In this document: one piece after another, positions 26,288 through 36,939 of the stretch
How positions within the stretch are numbered: the stretch's first letter is position 1
Layout: the number at the start of each line of letters is the position of its first letter
NCBI RefSeq assembly: GCF_003293595.1
Contig: NZ_CP022162.1
Coordinates: 218,346 to 282,345 of the forward strand
Direction: 5' to 3'
Source of the DNA: Microbacterium sp. PM5
GTDB lineage: Bacteria; Actinomycetota; Actinomycetes; Actinomycetales; Microbacteriaceae
Length of the DNA: 64,000 nt
Notes under the pieces: model-generated
What the model was told of the DNA's origin: nothing
Database searches by the model: none
The model's input: only the letters and a program-made list of their open reading frames with translations
Translations under genes and position numbers: made by a program

Positions 26288-26509
26288 GTGTTCTCGACAA
26301 CCGTATTGCGGCTGTTGTCGGTCATCGGGTCGGTGATCTGTCTCGTCGGCGTTGCGCTCGCCGTCACGCTGGGCATCGAGTCGGCATCGCGTACGCCCGC
26401 GTCGCCGTGGCTCCTGACGGCCACGGCGACTGCGCTGATCGGCGGGCTCGTGCTCACCATCGGCTCCGCCGTGACGCTGGCGCGCCGTCCGCGGGAGGAC
26501 GAGCGCTGA
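26288..26509 (+). CDS. Small membrane protein, two TM helices
   Basis: A 73-aa protein with two hydrophobic helices (VLRLLSVIGSVICLVGVALA and LLTATATALIGGLVLTIG) joined by a short polar loop and ending in a charged RRPREDER tail. The GTG at 26288 is chosen because AGAGGGG lies at proper spacing; an in-frame GTG five codons upstream is possible. It follows the small secreted protein on the same strand. The function is unknown. Confidence 0.65.
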   Translation: MFSTTVLRLLSVIGSVICLVGVALAVTLGIESASRTPASPWLLTATATALIGGLVLTIGSAVTLARRPREDER

Positions 26510-26531
26510 GAGTGAGCCTCCCGCTCTGCTT

Positions 26532-27065
26532 TCAGGGGACCAGTGCGGCGCAGAGGAGGATGCCCGGCGGCCCGCAGGAGAGATCCTGACCGCGGGCGGT
26601 GACGACGCTCTGTCGCGCCTCGTCGGGCACGGAGGCGCTCCAGTCCGTGCTGTCGTCCCGCGCCGCGACGTGGACGGATGCCGGGTCCACCCGCAGGCCG
26701 AGACCGGTGGCCTTGAGGGCGGCCTCCACACGCACCCACCGCCGCAGCCCGCCGGGCGCGCCGCCCGCCGCCTCTCGCACGGAATCGTGCAACGGTTCCG
26801 CGTCGAGGGCGAAGCCCGCCGCCCCGGCCCGCGGATGGATGCCGACGATCGCCGACGCACCGGCGTAGGTCACCGCGGCGAACCACTGCTCGTCGTTCAC
26901 CCGCACGGGGCCGTGCGGGCCCCCGCACCGCGGGCAGGGGTTGGTCAGCACCGCGTGCGGCGACCCGGCATCGGCCAGCAGCCCCCGCAACAGAGCCCAC
27001 GCGACCGTCCGCCGATCGGGCCGTGCGGCCGGCACCCGCGCCCACGCCAGGCGGAGCCCCTCCAC
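26532..27065 (-). CDS. 4'-phosphopantetheinyl transferase (Sfp-like, short)
   Basis: A 177-aa member of the phosphopantetheinyl transferase superfamily, which moves phosphopantetheine from CoA to the Ser of carrier domains. The magnesium motif appears as GFALDAEPL (D-x-E) and the second conserved block as RRWVRVEAALKATGLG, where W-x-x-x-E-A-x-x-K is expected. It is shorter than Sfp. The GTG start is 4 bp from the stop of the MutT1-like gene, so it belongs to the ppk1 operon. It lies 2.3 kb from the Pls-type synthetase and could activate Ser549 of its carrier domain. Confidence 0.8.
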   Translation of the reverse strand: MEGLRLAWARVPAARPDRRTVAWALLRGLLADAGSPHAVLTNPCPRCGGPHGPVRVNDEQWFAAVTYAGASAIVGIHPRAGAAGFALDAEPLHDSVREAAGGAPGGLRRWVRVEAALKATGLGLRVDPASVHVAARDDSTDWSASVPDEARQSVVTARGQDLSCGPPGILLCAALVP

Positions 27066-27069
27066 CGGC

Positions 27070-28004
27070 CTACAGCTTCGGCTCGTGGGTCTCGATCGCG
27101 ATGATGCCCGACCCGGGGTTGGTCGCCGACAGGTGCACGACCGAGAACGCGCCGGTCTCCAGGGCGGACGCGCTCCCGAGGTAGGAACCGTGCAGTGTTC
27201 CCGTCGCCAGCGCCAGCTCCGACAGGATGCCGGGAAGCACCGGGCCGTGGCTGCACAGCACCGCGGGCTTGCGCGAGCGCACGCGGCGTCCGATGACCGA
27301 GCGGACGTCCGACGTGCCGTCCTCCCACGCGTCCTGGCCGAGCGCCGACGTGCGGTGGATGTCCTTGCCGATCGCCGCGGCGAGCGGGGTGACCGTCGTC
27401 ACGCATCGGACGGCGTCGCTGGAGACGATCTTGCGCACCCCGAACGCGCGCAGCGGCCCGACGGCGGCCGCCGCCTGCTTCGCTCCGCGAGCCGTGAGCG
27501 GTCGCGCCGCGTCGGAGCCGTCCCAGTCCTCACGGGGGAGGGCCCGGGCATGGCGCAGCACGACGATGGGGAACGTCTGCAGCACACCGTCGTCGACGTA
27601 GCGCAGGAACTGCTCCATGATCTCGACGTCGACGGGATACGACAGCTTCGCAAGCGCCTTCTTCGGCGAAAGCCACTCTATGGCGGCGATCTCCTTGTTG
27701 GGCACGAACGCGGAGGTGCGGATCGCGGCATCCGTCGCCTCGGCAGACCAGTAGTGCACGATCTTCTGCCGCTTGTTGGGCATGTGATAGCGCGAGACGC
27801 CGACGGGGATGCCGAGGGCCACGCGGATTCCGGTCTCCTCGAAGATCTCGCGCACGGCGGTCTCGGCGAGGCTCTCGCCGGGATCGACCTTGCCCTTGGG
27901 GATCGTGACGTCGGCATAGGCCGTGCGATGGATGACCAGCACGCGGAGCTTGCCGTCGACCACGCGCCACACGACGCCGCCGGCCGCGTAGACGGCGGTG
28001 TCGG

Positions 28005-28008
<4 letters not shown>
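27070..28008 (-). CDS. mutT1: Nudix hydrolase fused to a histidine phosphatase domain (MutT1-like)
   Basis: A 312-aa two-domain protein. The N-terminal Nudix domain (about residues 5-140) has the Nudix box [18 protein letters not shown] after PKGKVDP. The C-terminal SixA-like phosphoglycerate-mutase domain has the catalytic RHA in [12 protein letters not shown] and a second His in CSHGPVLP. Mycobacterial MutT1 has this arrangement and removes 8-oxo-GTP/8-oxo-dGTP and diadenosine polyphosphates. The ATG overlaps the ppk1 stop by 4 bp, a pairing also seen in mycobacteria. Confidence 0.92.
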
Positions 28009-30173
<2,165 letters not shown>

Positions 30174-30244
30174 TCCCTCATCATGTCAGGGCCAGGTGAC
30201 CGACGCGTTAACCACGACGTCGCGCGGCGCTCGCCGCCGCGTCA

Positions 30245-30943
30245 TCAGGCCGAAGAGGCCTCGTGCGACGAGGGGATCTGATCGTCCTCGTAGACGTTGA
30301 AGCGATAGCCGACGTTGCGCACCGTGCCGATGAGCTGCTCCAGGTCGCCGAGCTTGGCGCGCAGTCGTCGCACGTGCACGTCGACGGTTCGCGTGCCGCC
30401 GAAGTAGTCGTAACCCCACACCTCGCTCAGCAGCTGCTCGCGCGTGAACACGCGCGACGGATGCGTGGCGAAGAAGTGCAGCAGCTGGAACTCCTTGTAG
30501 GTGAGATCCAGAGGCTTGCCGTGCACCTTGGCCGAATAGGACGACTCATCGATCGTGATGCCGGAGGTCTGAATGCGACTGGACACCTGAGAGGCGGACT
30601 GACGTCCGACCGCCAGCCGGATGCGCGCGTCGACCTCGGCGGGCCCGGCGCCGACGAGGATCACGTCGTCGATGCCCCAGTCGGTGGACACCGCGGTGAG
30701 CCCGCCTTCTGTCACGACGAGTACCAGAGGCGCGTCCAGGCCCGTCGTGTTGAGGATCTTGCACAGCGACTTCGCCCCGACCAGGTCGGCGCGGGCGTCG
30801 ACGAAGATGACATCCGAGCTCGGCGCGTTCACGAGTTGCGCCGGTTCGGCGGGAATCTGGCGGACGCGATGGCTCAGCAGCTCGAGCGCAGGCAGGACGG
30901 GGCCCCCGCCCGGGGCGGAACTCAAGACGAGAAGCTGAGCCAA
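30245..30943 (-). CDS. glnR: GlnR-like winged-helix response regulator
   Basis: A 232-aa OmpR-family regulator. The receiver-like N-terminus lacks a normal acidic pocket but contains [22 protein letters not shown] and [13 protein letters not shown], which match the nitrogen regulator GlnR of Streptomyces closely. The C-terminal winged helix holds [28 protein letters not shown] and the wing [15 protein letters not shown]. GlnR controls ammonium assimilation genes as an orphan regulator without kinase, consistent with no kinase gene next to it. RegX3- or MtrA-type regulators are less likely. Confidence 0.85.
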   Translation of the reverse strand: MAQLLVLSSAPGGGPVLPALELLSHRVRQIPAEPAQLVNAPSSDVIFVDARADLVGAKSLCKILNTTGLDAPLVLVVTEGGLTAVSTDWGIDDVILVGAGPAEVDARIRLAVGRQSASQVSSRIQTSGITIDESSYSAKVHGKPLDLTYKEFQLLHFFATHPSRVFTREQLLSEVWGYDYFGGTRTVDVHVRRLRAKLGDLEQLIGTVRNVGYRFNVYEDDQIPSSHEASSA

Positions 30944-31068
30944 TGGGGGTCCCTTCGGGTTCGGATGCCCCCGAACCGTGCCCCCATCTTAGAACCCGCT
31001 CGCACGGGCGCCGTGCGCGGCGGCTCGCGCGACGTGCGCGCAGTGCGCGTGTCGGCGACAATGGGAGG

Positions 31069-31356
31069 ATGACGCTTCCCGGATTGGCGCCCCGCGCCGA
31101 GTACGGCGGCATCGTCGGAGTCTGGGCCGCCGGCGCGGTGATCGCGATCGTGATCGGCGCCGTCGCTCCGGGCGAGTGGCGCGCCGCATGGATGCCGGTG
31201 GGCATGGCCGCCTGCCTCATCCTCGCCTTCGTCGTGCAGCTGGTGCAGGGGCACTCGCAGGGCTTCCTGCGCCGGGTGGCGCTGAGCACTCTCGGTGCGT
31301 TCGTGGTGATGGGCCTGATCGGGCTCGGTCTCGGACTCTCCAGCATGTTCGCGTGA
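31069..31356 (+). CDS. Small membrane protein, three TM helices
   Basis: A 95-aa protein with three hydrophobic segments (about residues 12-33, 41-60, 70-92). The ATG at 31069 follows GGGAGG; the frame is open further upstream but there it overlaps the glnR promoter region. It begins a run of short same-strand genes leading to the YgfZ-like gene. No family recognised. Confidence 0.75.
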   Translation: MTLPGLAPRAEYGGIVGVWAAGAVIAIVIGAVAPGEWRAAWMPVGMAACLILAFVVQLVQGHSQGFLRRVALSTLGAFVVMGLIGLGLGLSSMFA

Positions 31357-31371
31357 CGGTAGAGTGAAGGT

Positions 31372-31485
31372 ATGGACCTGCTCGCACTCGAACTCTTCTT
31401 CGTCGGGTTGCTCGCGCTCGCCTCGCTCGCGATCGTCTTCGTGTCGGGTGTCGTGATCAAGAACCTCTACCGCGGCCAGCGCTGA
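31372..31485 (+). CDS. 37-aa single-pass membrane peptide
   Basis: ATG at 31372 preceded by GAAGG, stop at 31483-31485. The peptide has an acidic start (MDLLALE), one 22-residue hydrophobic helix and a basic end (KNLYRGQR), so the C-terminus should face the cytoplasm. It sits in a 134-bp space between two good genes, 15 bp after one and 5 bp before the next, which supports a real coupled gene. The function is unknown. Confidence 0.7.
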   Translation: MDLLALELFFVGLLALASLAIVFVSGVVIKNLYRGQR

Positions 31486-31490
31486 TCGGC

Positions 31491-32096
31491 ATGATCGACC
31501 TGCCGACCGACCTGCCGGCCGATCTCGTCCCTCTCTCGTGGCTGCTCGGTGTCTGGGAGGGCACCGGCGTCATCGACTATGAAGCCGGCGATGTCTCCTT
31601 CAGCGGCGAATTCGCCCATCGGGTGAGCTTCAGTCACGACGGCGGCGATTACGTGAACTACGCCGCGAGCGCATGGTTCGTCGCCGACGACGAGACGCGC
31701 GCCCCCCTCGTCGCGGAGACCGGATACTGGCGCCTGGCTCGCCCCCTCGGGCAGGCCGATCCCGGGCCGGCGCTGCTGCCGCCGTCGGCGGTGCGCGACG
31801 CCGGGCGGACGGCGGACGACGTCGAGTCGCTGCGCAACCAGGAGGGCGGCTTCGATCTCGAGGTCGCGATCGTGCACTCGGACGGCATCAGCGAGCTCTA
31901 CGTCGGGCAGGTCCGCGGCCCGCGCATCGATCTGGCGACGGATGCCGTAGTGCGCCCTGCCAGCGCGAAGGTCTACACCGCGGCGACACGGATGTACGGC
32001 CTCGTCGACGGCCACCTGCTCTGGGCGTGGGACATCGCCGCGCTCGGCGGCGAGCTCGGTTCGCACGCGTCGGCACGACTGGCGCGGGCCGAGTGA
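31491..32096 (+). CDS. Nitrobindin / FABP-like heme-binding protein
   Basis: A 201-aa member of the nitrobindin (THAP4-like, formerly DUF1794) family, a ten-strand barrel that binds ferric heme and handles nitric oxide or peroxynitrite. The diagnostic G-x-W-x-G-x-G motif is LGVWEGTG (about residues 19-26), followed by the SFSGEFAHRVSFSHDGGDYVNY strands. A conserved His expected as the axial heme ligand was not pinned down; the C-terminal part (ATRMYGLVDGHLLWAWDIAALG) carries candidates. It is followed after 2 bp by the YgfZ-like gene, a pairing common in actinobacteria. Confidence 0.88.
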   Translation: MIDLPTDLPADLVPLSWLLGVWEGTGVIDYEAGDVSFSGEFAHRVSFSHDGGDYVNYAASAWFVADDETRAPLVAETGYWRLARPLGQADPGPALLPPSAVRDAGRTADDVESLRNQEGGFDLEVAIVHSDGISELYVGQVRGPRIDLATDAVVRPASAKVYTAATRMYGLVDGHLLWAWDIAALGGELGSHASARLARAE

Positions 32097-32098
32097 GC

Positions 32099-33205
32099 AT
32101 GTCCGAGGCGCCCCCGTCTGCTCCCATCGCCAGCGCGTTCACCGTCGTTCCCGGTGCCGTCGTCGACGAGCGTGGGCTGGCGCACGTGGCGGCGCCCGCG
32201 CGCGAGCAGCGTGAGCTCGTCGCCGGACGCGCGCTCGCGCCGCTCGAGGACCGCGCCGTGCTCGCGATCGACGGGGTCGACCGTCTGAGCTGGCTGGACT
32301 CCATCACCTCCCAGGCGTTGACGGCGCTCGCTCCGGGCGCCAGCACGGAACTGCTCGTGCTCGACCCGCAGGGCCATGTCGAACACGCTGCCGCCGTCGT
32401 GGACGACGGTGTGCGCACGTGGCTGATCGTCGACCGCTCCCGTTCGGCCGCGCTCCTGTCGTGGCTGAGCCGCATGCGGTTCCGTTTGCGGGTCGAGCCG
32501 CAGGATCTCTCCGACGAGGTGCGCGTCATCGGCGGCACCTCCGAAGCGGTCGCTGCACTCGAGCCCCTCGCCGTCTGGCGCGACCCGTGGCCCGCGGTCG
32601 CCGTCGGCGGGTGGGGGTACGCTGCTGCCGCGCCGCACCCGGGGGAGTCGTACGACTGGGCGGAGGCGGTCGTGCCGGTCGACGCCGTGTCGCGCCTCGC
32701 CGAGGCCGCGGCGTCGGGTCAGCAGCCCATCGCGGGATGGATGGCCGTCGATGCCGTCCGCATCGCCGCGTGGCGTCCGCGCGCCGAGACCGAGGCCGAC
32801 GGGCGCGCGCTGCCTCACGAGGCCGACTGGTTGCGCACCGCCGTGCACCTGGACAAGGGCTGCTACCGCGGCCAGGAGACGGTCGCGAAGGTGCACAACC
32901 TGGGGCATCCGCCGCGCCGACTCGTCGCCCTGCAACTCGATGGCAGCGATGCCGACCTGCCCGTCGGGGGCGCAGAGGTCTTCCTCGACGACGAGGTCGT
33001 CGGCGCCGTGACCTCCGTTGCACGCCACTACGAAGAGGGGCCGATCGCGCTGGCATACGTCAAGCGCACGGTTCCGGTCGACGCCGATCTGACGGTCGCC
33101 GTGGACGAGAGTCGCGTCGCGGCCGCGCAGGAGGTCATCGTTCCCCCCGATGCCGGGCGCACCGCATCGATCCCGCGGATGCCGCGGCTCTCCCGGCGCC
33201 GCTGA
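32099..33205 (+). CDS. ygfZ: YgfZ/GcvT-family folate-binding protein
   Basis: A 368-aa aminomethyltransferase-like protein of the YgfZ group, which uses tetrahydrofolate in repair or assembly of iron-sulfur clusters. The signature K-G-C-Y-R-G-Q-E is present in HLDKGCYRGQETVAKVHNLGHPPRR, with the conserved Cys. The N-terminal folate-binding half contains DGVDRLSWLDSITSQAL. The ATG is 2 bp past the nitrobindin stop; an in-frame GTG two codons earlier would overlap it. The frame is open far upstream but as antiparallel shadow coding. Confidence 0.88.
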   Translation: MSEAPPSAPIASAFTVVPGAVVDERGLAHVAAPAREQRELVAGRALAPLEDRAVLAIDGVDRLSWLDSITSQALTALAPGASTELLVLDPQGHVEHAAAVVDDGVRTWLIVDRSRSAALLSWLSRMRFRLRVEPQDLSDEVRVIGGTSEAVAALEPLAVWRDPWPAVAVGGWGYAAAAPHPGESYDWAEAVVPVDAVSRLAEAAASGQQPIAGWMAVDAVRIAAWRPRAETEADGRALPHEADWLRTAVHLDKGCYRGQETVAKVHNLGHPPRRLVALQLDGSDADLPVGGAEVFLDDEVVGAVTSVARHYEEGPIALAYVKRTVPVDADLTVAVDESRVAAAQEVIVPPDAGRTASIPRMPRLSRRR

Positions 33206-33210
33206 CGCCG

Positions 33211-34335
33211 GTGTCACCCGCCGCGTCATCGCCGGAGAGCTCTCGGCCGTCCACCGCGGCGATCGTCACCCGTCGCCGAGCCCGCTGGCATCCCCGCGCC
33301 GGGATGGACCGCGTCGCGGTCTCCGCGCCGGCCATCGTCCAGATCGTCGTCGCGGCCACGGCGGCGTTCTCGTTCGCCCACTACGTACTCGGACACGCGG
33401 CGCCCCTGCTCGCGGCGACGGTGACGGTCTCCAGTCTGGGGTTGGTGCGCGATGCGCGCCCGCGGCGCGTGCTGGAGACCGTGGTCGGGATGGTCGTCGG
33501 CATCCTCGTGGCCGAGCTCATCGTCTTCGTCGCCGGCATCGGCTGGTGGCAACTGGGGCTGACACTGGCGGCGTCTCTCGTCGTCGCCCGCTTCCTCTCG
33601 CCGCAGCCGGCGTTCGCCATCGCGGCAGCGGTGCAGTCGGCCATCGTCATGGTCATTCCCGTGAGCGTCCCCTTCATCCGCATGATCGACGGGATCGTCG
33701 GGGGCGTGGCGGCCCTGCTGGTCACGGCTCTCCTGCCACGCAGTCCGCTGCGTGCCGTCACGCGGGAGGGTGCTCAGCTCCTCACCGCGTTCGACGGCGC
33801 GGTCACGACTCTCGTCCAAGCGTTGCGACGGGGAGATCCGGTGCGAGCCCAGCGCGGTCTCGCCATGGCACGCAGCCTGCAGAGCCTCGTCGACCAGTGG
33901 CGTGCGGGGGTGGAGTCGGGCTCCGAGATCGCCCGCATCTCTCCGTTCCTGCGACGCCAGCGCTCCGAGTTCCAGCGGCAGGACCGCGTGCGGCACCACC
34001 TGGATCTCGCGACGCGCAATCTCCGGGTCATCGCGCGCCGCGTCGTCTACCTCAGCGACGACCGACAGCCACGGCCGATCGCCGCCGATCTGCTCGCCGA
34101 ACTCGCCGCCGGCGCCCGGCTGATCTCCGATGCTCTGGGCGACATCTCCTACGAGCCCGCCGCGCGAGAGGCGATCCGCGCTGTGGCCGGGCGCCTCGAC
34201 CCCCGCGTCCTCGCCGACCGCAGTTCCGCCGTGGATCAGACGCTCATCGGGGCGCTGCGGCCGTTGGCCGTCGACCTGATGACCGCGGCCGGCATGCCTG
34301 CGGCCGAAGCGCGCGCTGCCATCCCGCGGGTCTGA
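33211..34335 (+). CDS. FUSC/aromatic-acid-exporter-like membrane protein
   Basis: A 374-aa protein with about six TM helices in the first half, including TVTVSSLGLVRDARPRRVLETVVGMVVGILVAEL, the typical repeat of the FUSC/ArAE superfamily, and a long helical cytoplasmic half with several Arg-rich segments. Family members are linked to export of aromatic acids or to envelope stress. The GTG start is 5 bp after the ygfZ-like stop, so it is probably in the same operon. The substrate is unknown. Confidence 0.8.
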   Translation: MSPAASSPESSRPSTAAIVTRRRARWHPRAGMDRVAVSAPAIVQIVVAATAAFSFAHYVLGHAAPLLAATVTVSSLGLVRDARPRRVLETVVGMVVGILVAELIVFVAGIGWWQLGLTLAASLVVARFLSPQPAFAIAAAVQSAIVMVIPVSVPFIRMIDGIVGGVAALLVTALLPRSPLRAVTREGAQLLTAFDGAVTTLVQALRRGDPVRAQRGLAMARSLQSLVDQWRAGVESGSEIARISPFLRRQRSEFQRQDRVRHHLDLATRNLRVIARRVVYLSDDRQPRPIAADLLAELAAGARLISDALGDISYEPAAREAIRAVAGRLDPRVLADRSSAVDQTLIGALRPLAVDLMTAAGMPAAEARAAIPRV

Positions 34336-34350
34336 GCGGCCGCGGGGCGT

Positions 34351-35190
34351 TCAGTCGCGGGGAGCGATGAGACTCCACGGCACCGTGACCTCGCCCAGAC
34401 GCCAGCGCGCCCGGCCGTGCACAGGCCAGCCCGTCGCGTGCATCGCGTCGAGCGCGGCGCGCCAGCGTTGCACCGGGCCGAACGAGGCGGTGTCGACGGC
34501 GCGCGTCCACTCTCCGTCGAGGGCGCGGAGGAAGTCGTGCACCGCCTCGCCGGGCACATTGCGGTGGATGAGAGCTTTGGGCAGGCGCTCGGCGGCGATC
34601 GACGGCGAGGCGAGTTCGGCGAGCCGCAACGACAGAGTGAGCGTTCGCGGTGCCCCGTCGGCGCCGACCTCGACCCATGTGCAGATCCGGCCGAGCTCGT
34701 CGCAGGTGCCCTCCACGAGAATGCCGTCCGGATGCAGTCGCTGCGCCATGCGCCCCCAGGCGTCCTTCACCTCGTGCTCGTCGTACTGCCGAAGGACGTT
34801 GAACGCCCTCAGCACCGCAGGTCGGCGTCCGCGCGGCGTGGGTACCTCGAACCCACCGCGGGCGAACGAGACGTGAGCATCGGTCGCGAACGCCGTGCGC
34901 CCCGCGCGCACCTCGACGAGCTGCGTGCGGGCGCGCTCGACGCGGGCGGGGTCGATCTCCAGCCCGAGTACCTCGACGTCGGGGCGCGCGAGGCGCAGGC
35001 GCCGCTCGAGTTCGAGCACGGTCACCGCGCTCGCGCCGTAGCCGAGGTCGACGACGAACGGATCGGCGGTGCGCCGCAGCGCCGGATGCCGGGCGATCCA
35101 GCGGTCGATGCGACGCAGTCGATTGGTGTTCGTCGTGCCGCGCGTGATCTGACCGACCACCCCGTGAGCGGGGGCTTTCTCCGGCGGCAT
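34351..35190 (-). CDS. Class I SAM-dependent methyltransferase
   Basis: A 279-aa Rossmann methyltransferase. The SAM-binding motif I is [20 protein letters not shown] (about 46-65), followed by an acidic residue at the end of strand 2 in [15 protein letters not shown]. Motif IV is not obvious, so the substrate is unknown. The C-terminal half has the [20 protein letters not shown] region. It converges on the FUSC-like gene with 15 bp between and diverges from gpmA. The opening MPPEKAP may not be the true start, as other near-cognate starts exist within ten codons. Confidence 0.8.
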   Translation of the reverse strand: MPPEKAPAHGVVGQITRGTTNTNRLRRIDRWIARHPALRRTADPFVVDLGYGASAVTVLELERRLRLARPDVEVLGLEIDPARVERARTQLVEVRAGRTAFATDAHVSFARGGFEVPTPRGRRPAVLRAFNVLRQYDEHEVKDAWGRMAQRLHPDGILVEGTCDELGRICTWVEVGADGAPRTLTLSLRLAELASPSIAAERLPKALIHRNVPGEAVHDFLRALDGEWTRAVDTASFGPVQRWRAALDAMHATGWPVHGRARWRLGEVTVPWSLIAPRD

Positions 35191-35231
35191 CCCCCCATGA
35201 TGCCAGCGCGCGCGCCGGTAGGATGACGAGC

Positions 35232-35981
35232 ATGACCGCGCCGTACACGCTGATCCTCCTCCGCCACGGGCAGAGCGAGTGGAACAAGACCAACCAGTTC
35301 ACCGGATGGGTGGACGTCCGCCTCACCGAGCAGGGTCGCGGCGAGGCCGCGCGCGGCGGTGAGCTGCTGAAAGAGTCCGGCATCCTGCCCGATGTGCTGC
35401 ACACCTCGCTGCTCAGTCGCGCGATCCAGACCGCCAACATCGCGCTCGACGCCGCCGACCGCCTGTGGATCCCCGTGAAGCGGTCGTGGCGCCTGAATGA
35501 GCGCCACTATGGCGACCTCCAGGGCAAGGACAAGGCGGAGACCCTCGAGCAGTTCGGCGAGGAGCAGTTCATGCTGTGGCGTCGCTCTTTCGATGTGCCG
35601 CCGCCGGCCCTTCCCGACGACTCGCCCTACAGCCAGGTGAACGACCCGCGCTATGCCGGCATCGACGGTGACGTCCCGCGCACCGAGTCGCTGAAGATCG
35701 TCATCGACCGCCTTCTGCCCTACTGGGAGAACGAGATCGTTCCCGATCTGAAGGCCGGGAAGACGGTTCTCGTGACGGCGCACGGCAACTCGCTGCGCGG
35801 ACTCGTGAAGCATCTCGACGGCATCAGCGATGCGGACATCGCCGAGCTGAACATCCCCACCGGCATTCCGCTCGTGTACCGCCTCGGTGAGGACCTCATG
35901 CCGCTCGAGCCGGGCGCCTACCTCGATCCCGAGGCCGCCGCTGCCGGTGCCGCCGCCGTGGCGAGCCAGGGCAAGGGCTGA
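35232..35981 (+). CDS. gpmA: 2,3-bisphosphoglycerate-dependent phosphoglycerate mutase
   Basis: This glycolytic enzyme interconverts 3- and 2-phosphoglycerate. The phosphohistidine motif [18 protein letters not shown] starts at about residue 8. The substrate residues [15 protein letters not shown] and the second His in [17 protein letters not shown] are conserved. From the ATG at 35232 the protein is 249 aa, the normal size; an ATG three codons earlier is also possible. A strong hairpin follows the stop. Confidence 0.95.
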   Translation: MTAPYTLILLRHGQSEWNKTNQFTGWVDVRLTEQGRGEAARGGELLKESGILPDVLHTSLLSRAIQTANIALDAADRLWIPVKRSWRLNERHYGDLQGKDKAETLEQFGEEQFMLWRRSFDVPPPALPDDSPYSQVNDPRYAGIDGDVPRTESLKIVIDRLLPYWENEIVPDLKAGKTVLVTAHGNSLRGLVKHLDGISDADIAELNIPTGIPLVYRLGEDLMPLEPGAYLDPEAAAAGAAAVASQGKG

Positions 35982-36004
35982 CGGCCCGCGACCGGACGAA
36001 CGTG

Positions 36005-36034
36005 AGAGGGGGATGCCGACCGGCATCCCCCTCT
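36005..36034. terminator. Terminator between convergent gpmA and phoU
   Basis: AGAGGGGGATGCC (36005-36017) pairs with GGCATCCCCCTCT (36022-36034) around GACC, followed by TCG on the plus strand. It can serve both genes. Its arms contain the GGATGCC/GGCATCC heptamer common in this genome. Confidence 0.8.
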
Positions 36035-36069
36035 TCGTGTTGCACCCCCGCCCAGGCGGAGGCGACGTC

Positions 36070-36771
36070 TTACTCGGCGCCGTCGAGCGATTCGCCCTCG
36101 GCGATGATGACGGCGATCGTGTCGGTGTCGGGCGTCCAGTCGCCGGTGGCGAGGTAGGCGACCTTCTTGGCCACCGAGACGGCGTGGTCGGCGAAGCGCT
36201 CGAGGTAGCGGCTCGCGAGGGTCGCATCGACGGTGGCTCCCGCCTCGCCCTGCCAGTTCTCGCTCAGCACCTTCTCGAAGACGGCGAGGTGGTGGTCGTC
36301 TACCTTGTCGTCGAGCGTGCGCAGCGTCTCGAGGTAGCTGAGGTCTTCGGTGCGCAGCAGCTCGGTGAGGGTCTTCGCGACCTCGACGTCGAGTTCACCC
36401 ATCTTGGTGAAGGTGCCCTTCAGCCCCTTCGGGATGGCGCGCTCGGGGAAGCGCATGCGGGTGAGCTGAGCGATGTGCTCGGCGATGTCGCCCATGCGCT
36501 CCAGGGAGGCGCTGACGCGGAGCGCGGCGACGACGATGCGCAGATCGCGGGCGACCGGTTGCTGACGCGCGAGGATCTGGATCGCCAGCTCGTCGAGCGC
36601 GACCGCCTTGTCGTCGATCGTCTGGTCGGCTTCGATGACCTCTTCGGCAAGGGCGACGTCGCTGGTGCCGAAGGCGCGCGTGGCCTTGTCGATGGCCTCC
36701 GTGACCAGCTCGGCGATCTCGACGAGACGTGACTGCACGTCCTCGAGCGACTGGTGGAACACTTCGCGCAT
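36070..36771 (-). CDS. phoU: Phosphate signalling protein PhoU
   Basis: A 233-aa protein made of two PhoU repeats, each a three-helix bundle with the metal-site motif E/D-x-x-x-D: LEEVIEADQTIDDKAVALDE-type and ERMGDIAEHIAQL in the first, LDDKVDDHH and YLERFADHAVSVAKK in the second. It represses the Pho response when phosphate is sufficient, linking PstB to the sensor kinase. The ATG at 36771 (MREVFHQSLEDVQ) is the conserved start. It is divergent from senX3-regX3, the arrangement seen in mycobacteria and Streptomyces. Confidence 0.95.
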   Translation of the reverse strand: MREVFHQSLEDVQSRLVEIAELVTEAIDKATRAFGTSDVALAEEVIEADQTIDDKAVALDELAIQILARQQPVARDLRIVVAALRVSASLERMGDIAEHIAQLTRMRFPERAIPKGLKGTFTKMGELDVEVAKTLTELLRTEDLSYLETLRTLDDKVDDHHLAVFEKVLSENWQGEAGATVDATLASRYLERFADHAVSVAKKVAYLATGDWTPDTDTIAVIIAEGESLDGAE

Positions 36772-36838
36772 GAGAGAGCCTCTCTTCCGGCGGGCAGGCA
36801 CGGTGCCGCCCACTGACCCGGCGATCATCGCGGGCCAA

Positions 36839-36867
36839 GGTTAACGATCGGTGCCGCAGCGATGAAC
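36839..36867 (-). promoter_or_regulatory. Candidate PHO box (three 11-nt units) upstream of phoU
   Basis: On the minus strand GTTCATC, CGGCACC and GTTAACC begin exactly 11 nt apart (36861-36867, 36850-36856, 36839-36845). The outer units match the GTTCACC consensus well, the middle one only in its second half. The site lies 68-96 bp before the phoU ATG, between phoU and senX3. Confidence 0.55.
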
Positions 36868-36939
36868 GTTGCCGACGGGGTGTCCGGTGTTGATCCGTAT
36901 CGTGAATCTGCGGTGTCCAACCACCCTACGCTGGGACCC

